The notes under the pieces: model-generated | The model's database searches: none | Seen by the model: the letters and a program-made list of their open reading frames with translations, nothing else | Told to the model about the DNA's origin: nothing | Shown: positions 21,348 through 34,200 of the stretch, in pieces | How the letters are laid out: every line of letters starts with the position of its first letter | Position numbering within the stretch: the first letter of the stretch is position 1 | Assembly (NCBI GenBank): GCA_026770025.1 | Contig: JAMXDE010000025.1 | Span: 744,001 to 808,000 of the forward strand | DNA from: Craspedostauros australis | Taxonomy: Eukaryota; Bacillariophyta; Bacillariophyceae; Mastogloiales; Achnanthaceae | Reading direction: 5' to 3' | DNA: 64,000 nt | Position numbers and translations under genes: made by a program

Positions 21348-23091
21348 GGGTGTCAAGTGTTGATCTTGTGCGTGTGCTTGTGATGACTGTGGTGATGTGA
21401 TGTGATGATGTGATGTGATGACTGATGTGCTGATGTGATGTTGTGAGCAAGGTGATGGATTCTGTGATGCTCTCCACGAAGACTGTGGTCTGCTGGGGTG
21501 CGTTCTCGTGATTGTGTTCTTTCGAGTGGATGTTGTTCTGCTCAGCTTTGTTCCTTCGCAATCAGTTGGCTCTTTGGATTGTTCTGCTCTTCTGTCTTCT
21601 TCTTGATTGGCTCTGCGTTGATTTCGTTGATGTGATGTGTGGTTTATGACGTTTTGCCAGATCGAAAGACCAGTCAGCGCCAGGGGGTGGTTCCAGGTAG
21701 GATGTGCAGCTGCCTCCTTGTGTTCGTGCCTCCTTGGGGTCCTTTGGTCGTTCGTTTTGTTCGTGACTGCGGAGCGGCGGCGCGAAATCGGTTTTGTGTT
21801 GTGCAATTGTGTGTGCGAGGATGGTAGAGTGCTCAAGTTTGGGTCCGCTCTTGTGTGGAATGGTTCGGGTTTTCTATGCGATGACAGTAGGACAATGGTG
21901 ACAACAGCGCACACTCCGACAACGACTTTGAATGTCACGGTTTGCAATGGGATCGCTTGGGACGGAATTGATTAGAGTATCTTCTCTGTGATCGATCCTC
22001 GCGTGTATTGCTTTCTTTCGTTGTTGCTGTTGCTGTTGCTGCTGTCGTCGTGGATCGATGACGGCGCGGAGGTGCTCTCTGTTGCGTTGGCTCTGGCCTC
22101 TCCTTGATTGGTTTGATGGGGGTTTTCTTGGTTGGTTTCGTTTGTTTCTCTTTGACGCCTCTTCGGTTTTCTTTTACACAGTGTTGTGTCGTGTCTCCCT
22201 TCGTGTCGGTCGAACACGATGGAGCTCTCAGCGAGGAGGAGTCCCGTTTCCGACGTGTGAGAATTCTCGTCTGTGTCGTGCACACGCATCCTGCGCGCCA
22301 TCCAAACCCAAAGTGTCCTCGGCCTGTTCTGCCTTGTCGCAGTGTCAAAAAGCAGCTTGACACGCAAAATCAACGTCATGGTGAGATGTCACAAGGACGC
22401 ATTGACACTGTTTGTCGTGCGACACCATGTCGACATCATTCATGGTCCTGATTCGTTCTTTCCGTGACATCTGCTCTTGACAGTACAGCCAATCATGCTT
22501 GTTCCCAGGAGATTCGTGGATGGAGCATTGAACAGCGGCCGCACGATTGACAAACGTGCGCAAACGAACTCGTGAATGGGGAGACACGCAGGACTGAAAA
22601 AGAAAAATGGCGCCAAACTTGACGCAGACAGACCACGAGAGAGACTATGAGAAGAATAGAACAGAACAAGCCATGTGTTTGCTCACTGTAATATTACCAT
22701 GCGTCGTACGTTTATCCATCCATCAGCGCATGGCACCATACTCCTACGTGCAACGCACCATCCGATGCTTCCTGTCGTTGACAGCAGCGTGCGCAATCGT
22801 GACGAACCTGCTCATGTTCCGGGTCGTCACAAGCGTGCATACCAATAATTGGAACAGTACGAGTACGTACGGATGCATACTATTACCATAATATATTAGG
22901 AAGGTCTACCTTCTTCTGTTCATTCATTCATGCAATTATATATTTGATCGTATGGATTGTAATTGTGTCGATTCTGGAGACTCGTCGTATGTACGTGTGT
23001 CTGTGCATTGTTCCGGCGTCTCTTTGCCGTACCAGTACGTACGTACACGTACCCGGAGATAGCCATCTTGGATATTATCATATCATGCATG
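21348..23091. other. Intergenic region between CRAL-TRIO and sulfite oxidase genes
   Basis: About 1.7 kb. Just upstream of the CRAL-TRIO start lies a TGATG-rich tract (about 21390-21445), probably leader. Near 23035-23055 is a run of GTAC repeats. Open frames exist on both strands but none shows domains or a consistent start. Confidence 0.45.
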
Positions 23092-25724
23092 TCATAATTG
23101 CCGCTGCTGTTCTGGCAACCTGTAGGTCACGCGGAACCAGCTATTGTTGCCCAAACCTCGAACGTTCCACACATGATCGCAGCTTTCGGGCTGCACGTTG
23201 AAGGCAGCGTCGATGGCCTTGCAGGCGACCTCCACGGACCGATCTTCCTTCACCACGGCCGGGACCTCTGCCTCCCAGAACGTCCACGCCCAGGCCCGGC
23301 CCGTGCGTTGCTCGGAGCCATCGCCCAAAACAGCCGTCGTCCAGGTCTTGTTCTCATCGCCGGTCACATCGACACGGACGATGTTGCGACCGCCGCCGGC
23401 CCACGCCCATCCACCGACCTTCATCGTAACGCGGTCTCCCGGTTGCGCATTCTTGGCAAATGATCCAGGAGCTTCCATCCTGGTGATGCCGGAGAACAGA
23501 CTTGCCTCCATCATGCCCGGCATTTCCTCGATATTCACCTGCGATGCGTCCGTAACGCTGGGCGGGAGGATCTTGTAGTTCAATCCTCTCTGCCACGCGC
23601 CTTCGGCTTCCTCCTTGGACAGCTCGATCTTGCTAAGCCATTTGACGTTGCGAATGCCAGTGTACCCAGGAACGATGGCCTGTGTTCATTTGCACGTGCC
23701 CATGATGATGACCATGATGATGACCATGCGCATACGGATTGCATTTTATTGTATTGATGTGAATTGGTGTATGGAAGGCGAGATGATTTGTGAGATAACC
23801 ACTGTACGAGCATGTGGCATATGGCGGCGCAACACCAAACAAGAAATGCCAAAAGCAGACAACATCATATCCCTCAATGCAATGCCATCACATCACATCA
23901 CATCACATCACAATACACAGCATCGCACCCCACTCACCCGCAAAGGATATCCGTGATCACGTGGCAAGCTCTCGCCATTCATCTCGTACGCGATGAGGCA
24001 ATCACCGTACGGGTTGGTCGCCTTCTCGATGCCAATCGATGCCATAACGCCGTCGAGGGAATGGAAGCGGACGTGATGCAAGTTCGAGTTCTCCTGCGCG
24101 TCGATGGGGTCCTCCAATCCAGCGTGCTTGAGGATATCCTTGAGCAGCACGCCGCCCCATTTGGCGGTGGAGATGGCGCCTTGTCCCCAACCGGTACCGG
24201 ATGTGCGTTGGTACTTGTTGAAACCGGACCGGCGGTTGCCACCGCACTGAAGTGTGGCGACGACCTCCGTCTTGGGCATCTTCTTGAGATCCTCCAGCGA
24301 CAGTTTGACGGTGCCCTTGCCGTACGCGGAGAGGTCGATGCTGACCTCGTATGCCTCGACTTGCTCGGTGGTGAGGAAGGGGACGGGATGATGATGGCGG
24401 ATGTAAAAGATGGATGTGGGCGTGAGGTGCTGCTTGGTGAGCAGATCTGCCGGCGTTTCCGCGTTCATGGATTGCTCGGAGTGCACTCGCAGCGCCTTGT
24501 GGCGCACTGGTTCTTTGGAAAACGGATCCTCGGATGTCTCGTAGATGATGTCCATCTGCTCGTCGACCTTATCCTGATCGTCGTCAGCAAGACGTCCGAT
24601 GACCATGTGCTCGAGGAGTCGTGTTGGAAGGTCCGACGCAAAGTGTTGGCGGTACGTGTGCCAGTACGGTTCGATGCTCTGCGGATGCGTCGGTGTGGCC
24701 ATTGGTTTGGTAGGGTAGAGCATTGAGGAGTGAGAATCAGCGTAGACACGAGTATTGGTGTGATGTTGGTGTGATTTGCGTTGCAATTTCAAGTTCGAAA
24801 TGCGAAACTGCATTGGCAGAGTATGCTTGCATCACAAACTTCAACATGGCACACGCGTCCGTATTGCAATTCAACGATGAATCAGAGAAGAGTGCCGTCC
24901 TCCATTGCATGGCACAACACAGCACAACACAACGCAGCATAATATTCCTGACGCATCGCTGCACTCACCGACCCAGCCGCCATCATGATCTTTTCGGAAC
25001 CTCCTGGATGGTTGGCAATGAAATCGGTGACATCATAGACCACCCCACCGTAAGTCATCCAAATTGGCTTGCCGTCGCTGCCATCGTTTTCGGCGACCTG
25101 ATCGGATGTGTAGACGGGATATCCATCAATCTCGTGCGCATCGACGACATCTTCAAAATTCTCACCCGCCACAGTCGCAGGCGTCCAGTTCGCGACGGAT
25201 TGTTTGTTGGACGACACTGCCGCGTTGGAAGTGCTCGCGACCATGGCCTTGTCATTGGTGACCGAATTGGCCAGCGGTCGTGGGTGTGACTTCCGTTTCT
25301 TGGCCTCGTTTGCTGCCTCGCAATCCGTGGAGGTGTTATGCCATGCTGTCGCAGCAGCTCCGCCCAACAATCCAAGAGCAGCGGCAAGCTGAGAGTTGCG
25401 CAGACGTTGGCCATGGCTGTTGTTGTTGTTATGCTCATTCGCCGCCGTTGCCGCGACAGGGGCAGCAGATGAAGAGGCCGTGGACAATCCCGCAGCAGCC
25501 AGCGCCCGATGAGATTTCTGGGATCGTCTGGTGGACGCTGCCACGTTGATGGCCTTGCCAGTTCTGCTGCTGCTGACGTTGCTGATGCTATTGCCATTGT
25601 TCATGAAAACAGAACGCGAATGGAGCTTGCGATGTGCCTCATTGATGAGGCGGCGCTGATTCCAGCTTGCGCCTCGCCTCATGGCTGTCTTCAGCATGGT
25701 GCTCATGTTGGCCATACCGCTCAT
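23092..25724 (-). CDS. Sulfite oxidase (cytochrome b5 + molybdopterin domains), three exons
   Basis: Exons 25724-24969, 24678-23938 and 23679-23092; introns of 290 and 258 nt, both GTGAGT...CAG and both phase 0. Together 695 residues with no stop. The enzyme oxidises sulfite to sulfate, passing electrons from molybdenum to heme to cytochrome c. Residues 1-125 are basic and Ser/Ala-rich with a hydrophobic stretch (LAAALGLLGGAAATAW), fitting mitochondrial import to the intermembrane space. The cytochrome b5 domain (about 175-265) has VYDVTDFIANHPGGSEKI with a heme His. The Mo domain has ATLQCGGNRRSGFN with the Mo-ligand Cys, then TSGTGWGQGAISTAKWGG. The last exon is the dimerisation domain (NVKWLSKIELS, VDVTGDENKTW, CKAIDAAFNVQPES). 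The b5 domain separates it from plant-type sulfite oxidases; the N-terminus is longer than in animals. Confidence 0.92.
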
Positions 25725-27261
25725 GTTGGTGGTTCGCTAGGCGTGATGCCGTTGAATTGCTTGAATTGCTTGAATTTTGAATGTTGGTGTTATACTTCTG
25801 AGCAGTTGCGGCAGATTATGGCAGGATCCAGTCGAGTCTCTGCTTTGCAATGACTGCGCAAATGACGGCGCAAAGGAGAAAACGAAAGGACGAGTATGTG
25901 CGAGCGATGGATGCTGCTGATGCTGATGTTCCTCGCGTCAATGACGGTCAGGAGATGATGGTGAAGTACGCGAAGACCAATGGTCCTCTCCACATACGAC
26001 TGCGAGCGTCGGTGATGTTGTTGTTGTTGATGACGACAGTGACCGTCTCCTTCCTCTCCTTGTCTCTGTTGAAGTCGTGGCAGAGAGTGCGTCCGAACTG
26101 TTGTGTGGTCTGGTACTCCGCTGCTGCCCGCGCTGTGTGTGCCACGAATCCTTTGTTCTCCAGAAACAGTGCAGATTTCGACAAGTGTTCGCGATGTCCC
26201 GGTTTGGAGAACATCGTGGAATCCCAGAGATGCTGCGCTTGCAGGATGATGACGTCATTCTATCACATCCAACACGTCATGCTTCGGATGTACTACAGAC
26301 ATAACATGAGACACTTAGTATACCGAAGCACATACGAATAATGTGACAATCAGTCGGTATTCTGTGCCTTTTGCACGTTGTCAGGAGGATGGTCTAACCT
26401 TCAACCGGCTTTGGCGCCGTTTGATGTTGAGAACAAAGCTGTATCAGACGATGATATATCTGTAGTAGATTCGGAAGTAAGCTGTGAAGATTGTTTCTGA
26501 TTGCTTGCTTTATGTGTTAAGCTGAATATTGATAGGACGATCGATTAAAAAGGTAGGGGTTCATGCTGTCGTGCTTCAGCCGTTCTTGTTGCACAGCAAC
26601 ATGTCGTGATGGTCCTGCACACACAGCTGTCCAGGAACGCCATCCGTAGAGCAGCACCTGATCCATTGGCATGGATATGCTTCAAGATGCGTACAGGTTC
26701 TGCAAGATGGTTAGATGGACAGGTGGCAGAGGTGCATGAGCTGGAGGGCAAGCAGAGTGTGGATTGTGGTTCAACTACACACCATGCGCGCGGTAGTCTT
26801 TCATCACAGCATCGGTTTCGGATACCGGGTACCGTGTACGCGACGTGGACAGATGAGTCCTGTATCAGTCCCGTAACAAGTCTGTCCCAACTCAATCTAA
26901 GCAGAAGCGATCACAATGACCGAGGAACACGCTGCCAAAGAACATTGTCGAGACACGGTTACTTCATGACCGCGCGAGAGAACAACACACGACCGACCAA
27001 CGCTCCAATCTCTTCGCGTTCCTTTTGGTGGAGGCCACACCGACGATCGCATCCGCAGAACAACTCGTCCGCGTTGGGCGAATCGATCCGTGAGTGTGGT
27101 TCGCCATAGAATACTCCACGAGTTGCCATGCGTGTGGCCATACTCTTGGGTGGAATTCGCTATGGCGCCACGTTTCAGTCGTCACCATGGGAGAGTGGCG
27201 CAACTGCGTTGGGTGTGCGAGCTTTTTCCACGGCGCGTTGGACTTGTTGACTCCCTTGCCA

Positions 27262-27330
27262 ATCCCATTCTGTTGCGCGAACCATGATTGGGTGTGGCTG
27301 GTTGTTGCGTCGTTCGTCGTGGGCGACGTG
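27262..27330. repeat. Repeat-family segment homologous to the two flanks of element E
   Basis: CCAATCCCATTCTGTTGC... here resembles the sequence just left of element E (54130-54159), and GGGTGTGGCTGGTT... with GTCGTTCGTCGTGGGCGAC resembles the sequence just right of it (62644-62690). It is therefore an uninterrupted relative of the site that E entered. The nature of the repeat itself is unknown. Confidence 0.65.
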
Positions 27331-27794
27331 CGAGCTGCGAGCTGCGTGGAGTGTTCCCATTCGCTGCGCAAAGCGTGATAGAGCAGCAGAGCATGATCGT
27401 CGAAGACTTCAATCTCTGCCAAATAGTGGCAGTTTGTCGTGACACTGGTGCAGCTAATTCGCTTCTGTGTGACACGTTTTCGCAATATCCAACACAAGGG
27501 TTGTGAAGGTACAAATGCGACCATTCGTACTCTTGACATAGAGGTCGACGATTGAAATGAAAGCGCCGATGATCATTTGCGCCCCTGGATGAAGGTGGCG
27601 ATTGTGGTTGCGGAAGCCGAAGTTCGCTGTTGTGCGCGTAAGGGTATCGGAATGATGAAAACAACAAAATCCTCCCACCGCTCGAAGGAGGTGGAAATGG
27701 ACGCACAATGTGCCGACAGGAATGGCGCCAACAGAGAGGCATTGGTAGCTCTCTGCGTAAAGTAGATGGGGCTTTTGTCTCCTTGCGCAAGAGG

Positions 27795-27825
27795 TTTGGA
27801 GACGCGCTGTTAGCGCGTCTCCAAA
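27795..27825. repeat. Perfect 14-bp inverted repeat with 3-nt loop
   Basis: TTTGGAGACGCGCT, loop GTT, then the exact complement AGCGCGTCTCCAAA. It lies about 410 bp upstream of the cyclase-PDE start codon, far from any identified gene end. Confidence 0.9.
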
Positions 27826-28238
27826 GCATCGCTCTCACGCAGCTTCTTCGCATCTTCACGGAACCAAACAAGACGAAACAAGGGGGTGGCACTAGTTCAC
27901 ATCTGTTGCGGGTCGTCCATCACTCAGACTGCGCCATAACTCTGCATCCATACCATCACTCTGATTTCTTGCATCGAGACGTCGTGTTGTGTCGCATTTA
28001 GCACATCGCCGATTGAGTGCAATTCAATTCCACTCCACTCAGCTCAGGTCTCAATCCTCAACCAAGCTGACATTGAGAACCGCCACCAACAGCAACAGCA
28101 CCATCGCCACCCAGTGAATGTCATACTCGGAGAGCATCGAGCAACAGCGCTCCTTTCTGTCTGTCTGTCTGTCTCTCTCTCCCGCTCCGTCTCCCCAGAG
28201 AGAACGCTAAAGCTGGAGCCAAAGCTGAAACCAAAGCC

Positions 28239-31200
28239 ATGTCCCTCCGCAAAGAGCGAACAGCGCTGCTGATGAGGAATCACAGACGCAAGACACCTCA
28301 AGACCAACAGAGGCCCGACATGATCGACGAGGAGACTGGTGATGCTTCCAGGATCGCAACCAACGGCAACAGCAATGGCAGCAGCAATGGCAAACCTGCG
28401 CAGACCAACCACAGATCGTCCTTCTGGCAGAGCAGGTTCTTGCTGTCGACGGACAGCGACGTGGAGATGGATGGCAACACCACCAACAACAACAACAACA
28501 ACAACAACGCTAAGATCAACGCCAGGACGAGCTCAGCTGGGGCTGCTCGCGCCAATGCTTCGCGATCCCGGGCAGCGGCGGCTGGAGTCAGTCGGGATGA
28601 GGTCATGGGTGCGCTGCGGGCGGCCAAGCGATCACCTGCATCCAACAACAACACCAAGAGCAACAAGAGCAACAAGAACACCAACAATGGCAATGGCAAT
28701 GGCAATGGCAATGGCAATGGCAATGGCAACACCAGCGTGGATGAGAGTGACGCCAGCGATTCGTTCGCGGTGGCGTCCGACAGGGATGAGCGCAACAGCG
28801 AAGCTCACTTTGACGACGGCGACCCCTACGAAGACGAGTTCTACTCCTTGAACGAAAACAGCAGTGGGTCCAACGACAGCGAGGACGACGATGACGACGA
28901 TGACGACGACGACGACGACGACGCCGGCGGCCCCATGAGCTTGTCCCGCAGACGGAATCGGATCGCGGACTTCAGCAACGCAGGCAAAGGCAACAAGATC
29001 CGCAGGCGCGGCAGCCACGATTCCTCCATCTTCTACGAAGGCGCCTCCTTCGCCAGCGGCCAGTCCGATCACTCCGCATTCGCATCCGCACCCGCATCCA
29101 CACCCGCATCCACGCGCAGCATGAATAGCGGCCGCAGACGCCGCAGAAGGCGGAAGCGCTTCCTGTCCTCCTCCTCCTCCTCCTCCAAACGCTTCGTCAA
29201 ACGCAACGGCTTCGCAGCGCATCTCCTTCGTCAGCTCATGAGCGCCATCGTCGTCTACATGGCTATCATCTTCCCCATCATCGTGCTCCTCATCATGCGG
29301 ACGCAACAGATCAATTCCCTGGGATCCGCCTTCGATTCCATCGCCCTGCAGGTGCGTGACGAGACGCGGGACAAGTTCCACCAATTCCTCAACACCATGC
29401 ACGACCTCAGCGTCGCCAGCACCTCGCAGGGGATCTACAACACAGCCAACAACTCCACATCGTGGCCCTTCGTGACGAACTGGGACTTTGACAAGGCGGG
29501 CGCGGCCGCCCTCCTTTCCAGCGACGCCATCTTCATCGGCTTTCATCCAAAGGTCAAGGAGGAACTCACGGCGCAATGGAACACCTACTCCGTGCAGAAC
29601 CATCAGAACTGGATCCCGCGCCAGTACTATCCGACCTACGATGAGGAGAATCAGATATATCCGCTTCTCTTTCCGCCCTTTGTCTACAGCGTCGAGAACG
29701 CAACCCTGCAGCCTGCGTACCGCCGCATCAACTACACCTCGAAGTGCGATATGCACGGCAGCCGACGGTCTCTGCAGCACCAGCATGGAGACCAGCATGG
29801 AGACCAGCATGGAGATCAGCATGGAGATCAGCATGGAGATCAGCATGGAGACCAGCATGGAGATCAGCATGGAGACCAACACCAAGAATCAAACGCAACA
29901 ACCTCATCATCGTTCCTATATCCCACCTGGCAGATGGCACCCATCACCCCGCCCTACACCAACTTCAACCTTCTCGCGATCACCTCCAGCCAGCCACTCG
30001 AAACGCTCGAAAGCAACGTGCCTGCAGTCGTCATTGGAGATGTTGAGCAGTACGATGCTGACGACGGCGGAGTTGCGGCAGCATTCTACACGCCTCTTCT
30101 GCAGGCCAAGTTCGGCGGGGATGCGGTCTACCAGGGACAGTCCTCCAGCTGGCTCTTCTACCCCATCTTCGAAGACTTCAATCCGGGAAAGGAAGTTCAC
30201 GGGCACAGCCACCACGACGACCACGACGTTGATGTAGACAAAAAGTGCAGCGACCCGGATGACAAGACCCAGAACATCGTCGGTGTTTGGAGTGCCATTA
30301 TCTACTGGGAACTCCTCTTCAAGAACGTCCTGCCATCCAGCACCAAGCACAGAGTCATGGTGGTCCTGGAAACGATGAACGTCGCGTCCGGCGAAACCGC
30401 AAGCACCGTCTCCATCCTCATCTCGGGCGAGGAAACAACCTTCCTGGGTTACGATGACTTGCACGATCGAGCCTACCAGTATCTGCAAAGAACGTACAAC
30501 ATCTTGGACAACCATGGCAATCACCACCGCCACGTCCACTTCCCGTTCGGCCAGTCGCTCTTCACCTATTCCATCTCCGTCTATCCCACCGACGATCTCC
30601 GGAGCTTCTACGTCGACCACGTCCCCTACACGACGTCCTTATCCATCCTCCTCTTCTTCATCATCTTCATCGGCGCATCCTCGCAATACGACGTTCACGT
30701 CCAGGAACGCCTCAAGCGGGCACTCAAGAAGTCCAAGGCCGACCAGCGCATCGTCAACCAGATCTTCCCCAAGCAATTCAGAAAGCGGCTACTGCACAAG
30801 CCCAAGCTGAACGCCAAGCTGGCGGCAGGTCAAGGTGGTGCCATGGCCCTGTCCTCCATGCACAACGAGCTCTCCAAGTCCACGCATCACAAGATGGAAC
30901 GCCGCGGCAGCCTCAACTCCATGGCGTCTCGCAAGAAGAAAAAGAAGTACCTCACATTGGATTCGGATCACGGCGTGCGGGTCAAAAGCGGTAGCATCAT
31001 GGGCAACAGTCGTGGCAACAGCGAAGGTCTCAACACATCCCTGCATCCCAAGGATCAGCTCAAGAACTTCCTGCAAGACGTGCCCTCCACCGAATTCATG
31101 CTCGACGATAACGATGACGACGGTCTGGAGGATCACCGCATCAGGGGCTCTTCGGACCCAGCGGCATCGCACACCAGCCAGGGCGGTAACACTGCCAGCA

Positions 31201-34200
31201 ACACGGGTCTATCACAACAGGAGATCATGGAGATCCTTTCGATCCAACCCATCGCCGACTACTTCCCCGCCTGCACCGTGCTCTTTGCCGACGTCACGGG
31301 ATTCTCAGCCTGGAGTTCCGAACGCGAACCAGAGCACGTCTTCATCTTGCTGGAAACGCTCTTCCAATCCATGGACCGCATCGCTCGGCGGCGTCGTGTT
31401 TTCAAGGTCGAAACAGTCGGCGACTCCTACATGGCCGTCACTGGTTTGCCAGATCCGCAGGCCGACCATGCCGTGCGCATGGCGCGGTTTGCGAGGGATT
31501 GCATGACGCACGTCCATCAGGAAACGAAACAGTTGGAGAGCTCCTTGGGTCCCGACACCGGGGAGCTGCGATTGCGAATCGGAATGCACAGCGGTCCTGT
31601 TACGGCGGGCGTGCTGCGTGGTGCCAAGTCGCGATTCCAGCTCTTCGGCGACACTGTCAACACCGCTGCACGCATGGAGTCCACCTCCTTGAGCAACCGC
31701 ATCCAAATCTCAGAGTCGACGGCGAACTTGCTCAAGGGTGGCGGCAAGGCGGTCTGGATCAAACCACGTACGGACGTCGTGCACGCGAAGGGGAAGGGAG
31801 ACTTGCAGACGTACTGGCTGGCCTTGCAGAAGCGCACCTCGAACGGCGATGCCACAGTCTCCAGCAACACCGGATCCACAGGCACGGGCAACCTGAAGGC
31901 CAGCAGGCCCAGGAGACGAACCGACAGCTCCGGCAGCGTGAATTCGTTCGTCGAGAGCAGCAGCACCATGTCCGTTTCCTCCAGTTCGATCTCCACGACG
32001 GACTCCAGCTTGCATTCGACCGACGATCACACCCACAGCGATATCGAGGCCGCCACGTTCGCGCGCAGCTACAGCCAGCCGCAGGAATCATTCCACAACG
32101 TAGCCAAGAATTCCAGAATGATTGACTGGCTGTCCGATATCATGATATCGTACATCAAGAAGATCGAAGCGCAACGTCGTGATTACATGATCGCACGGCA
32201 CAACCACGAGACCCCATCGTCAACTTCTGGTGCGCGCCCGTTGGAGGTCCTGCAGCCGCTCGGGCGCCCCGATCACTGTCTCCCAACCAAGGACATGGTG
32301 TTGGATGAAGTTGTGGAGACCTTCACCTTCATGCCGACTGCACACAACATCATCCGGACTCGCACCGACCCGGAATCCATCCGTCTGAGCGACGCCGTGA
32401 TTGACCAGGTCCGCGATTTCGTGCGTGCCATCTCGATGCTGTATCGTCAGAATCCCTTCCACAACTTCGACCACTGCAGCCATGTCACGCAATCGGCGAC
32501 CAAACTGCTGAAGCGGATCGTCAACCCCAAACGCCATCAGCAAGGCAAACACATGCGGCAAAATGCAAATGGTGACATCGATTCTGTCGATGACGGCACC
32601 GAGTTGAAGGACCAGCGCAATTTGCACCATCAGACGCATGGCATCGCGGCGGATGCCTTGGCGCAGTTCGCCGTCGTCTTCTGCAGTTTGATCCACGATG
32701 TGGATCACCCCGGTGTTCCCAATGCGCAGATGTCCATTGAAAACCCAGCCTTGGGTCAGCGATACAAGAACCAAAGCGTGGCCGAACAAAACTCGGTGGA
32801 CATTGCATGGGATCTGTTGATGCAATCCGAATTCACGCAGCTGCAACGGTGCATCTTCAGCAATCAGATGGAGTTGAAGCGATTCCGACAGTACGTCGTC
32901 AACATGGTCATGGCGACGGATATCTTCAATCCAGTAATGAAGAGCTTGCGAAACGAACGGTGGTATCGAGTGTTCCCTGCGTCCGATGAAAGCAATGGAG
33001 ATGGTGGCAACGATGCCAATGCGAATGCGAATGTGACTGTGGCCACAGCCTCGGATGATGCGCAGAACAGTGTCGTGAGCGCGAACAGCAGCAACGCCAA
33101 CCAGGCAACATCTGTGTCGTCGCAAGGCAAGCAGTTGGAGAAGCAACAGTCTGATGTCAGCAGCAAAAAAGATACGAAGAATACATCGCGCAAGGCCACG
33201 ATTGTTCTGGAGCACATCATCCAGGCAGCCGATGTCAGTCACACCATGCAGCATTGGAACGTCTACAAGAAGTGGAATGAACGCCTGTTCCGCGAAATGT
33301 ACCACGCCTACAGAGACGGACGGGCGCAGCGCGATCCATCGGAGGGTTGGTACAAGGGTGAACTGTGGTTCTTTGACAACTACATTATCCCGCTGGCGCA
33401 AAAGCTGGAGCGATGTGGTGTGTTCGGCGTGAGTTCCGACGAATGCCTTATCTACGCTCTTGAGAATCGCAAGGAATGGGCGATGAAGGGAGAAAAGATC
33501 GTGGAGGACATGATGGCCACATTGAAGGAACCCGAGTCGGCCCCTCCTCCCATCAAGATCGCTGGGTATGACTTGTCAGATGTGAAGACCCTGGAAACAG
33601 ACAAGCTCGTGAAGTCCATCAAGGATCTCATTCGCCGCGGCCGTTACCTGGGAACCTTCAAATCCGAGGGCAAGAAGGACGGGCAGATCCGTGCAGCCAA
33701 GAGCTGGATGGAGGCGTTGCATCTTCACGAAACGTGCCCTTCCAGCAAGGGCATCATGGACCTGTCCATAGTGCTGCCCATCTACTCAGGGATCCTCGTT
33801 TTCCTCAAGGCCGGGGCGTTAGTGCAAGATCCCACAGGGAACTTCGAGTGGAACATGGTCTCGCGTTTCGTCAAGGAGGCGAAGCGAGATGGCAGCACCG
33901 TGCACATCGCTCGCGCATTGGCGGCACAGTGCGAATCCATGGCTCGGCGCGGGGACTACATTTCGGCATTGAATACATTCCAGAGCCTGACCGTGATCTA
34001 CGATCCAAGGGAGCATTCGGCGGCGATCAGCAAGATCTACGGAACGGACCGCGCAGCGCAGGCATACTCGCAGCGGGCACTGTGGTTGGATGCCATCGGA
34101 GAGACGAACGGCAGCATATCTGCCTGTCACCGTGTCCTCAAGGACATTCTTCCTCACATGGACCCCAAAAACGTGCTCAACTCATTCGAGTTGCTTTATC

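Larger units (their letters stand above)
25725..28238. other. Divergent intergenic region between sulfite oxidase and cyclase-PDE genes
   Basis: About 2.5 kb lying between two divergent genes, so it holds both promoters. An open frame at 25850-26341 (+) has one hydrophobic stretch but no recognisable domain and is not called. Listed separately are a perfect hairpin at 27795-27825 and a repeat-family segment at 27262-27330. A TCTG/CT tract (about 28150-28190) lies in the leader of the cyclase gene. Confidence 0.5.

Noticed and set aside
25850-26341. 163-codon plus-strand frame with a hydrophobic stretch
   Set aside because: It starts 125 bp from the divergent sulfite oxidase start and shows no family, no clear signal and overlapping frames; a small gene cannot be excluded.
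27182-27892. 236-codon minus-strand frame
   Set aside because: It crosses a perfect hairpin and a dispersed repeat, has no domain and an odd Arg/Pro/Ser composition.
28632-29885. Val/Ala/Leu-rich minus-strand frame
   Set aside because: It is the complement of Asn, Asp and HGDQ repeats on the plus strand.
32220-33401. Long minus-strand frame opposite the PDE domain
   Set aside because: Antisense of a clear enzyme domain; composition follows the coding strand.
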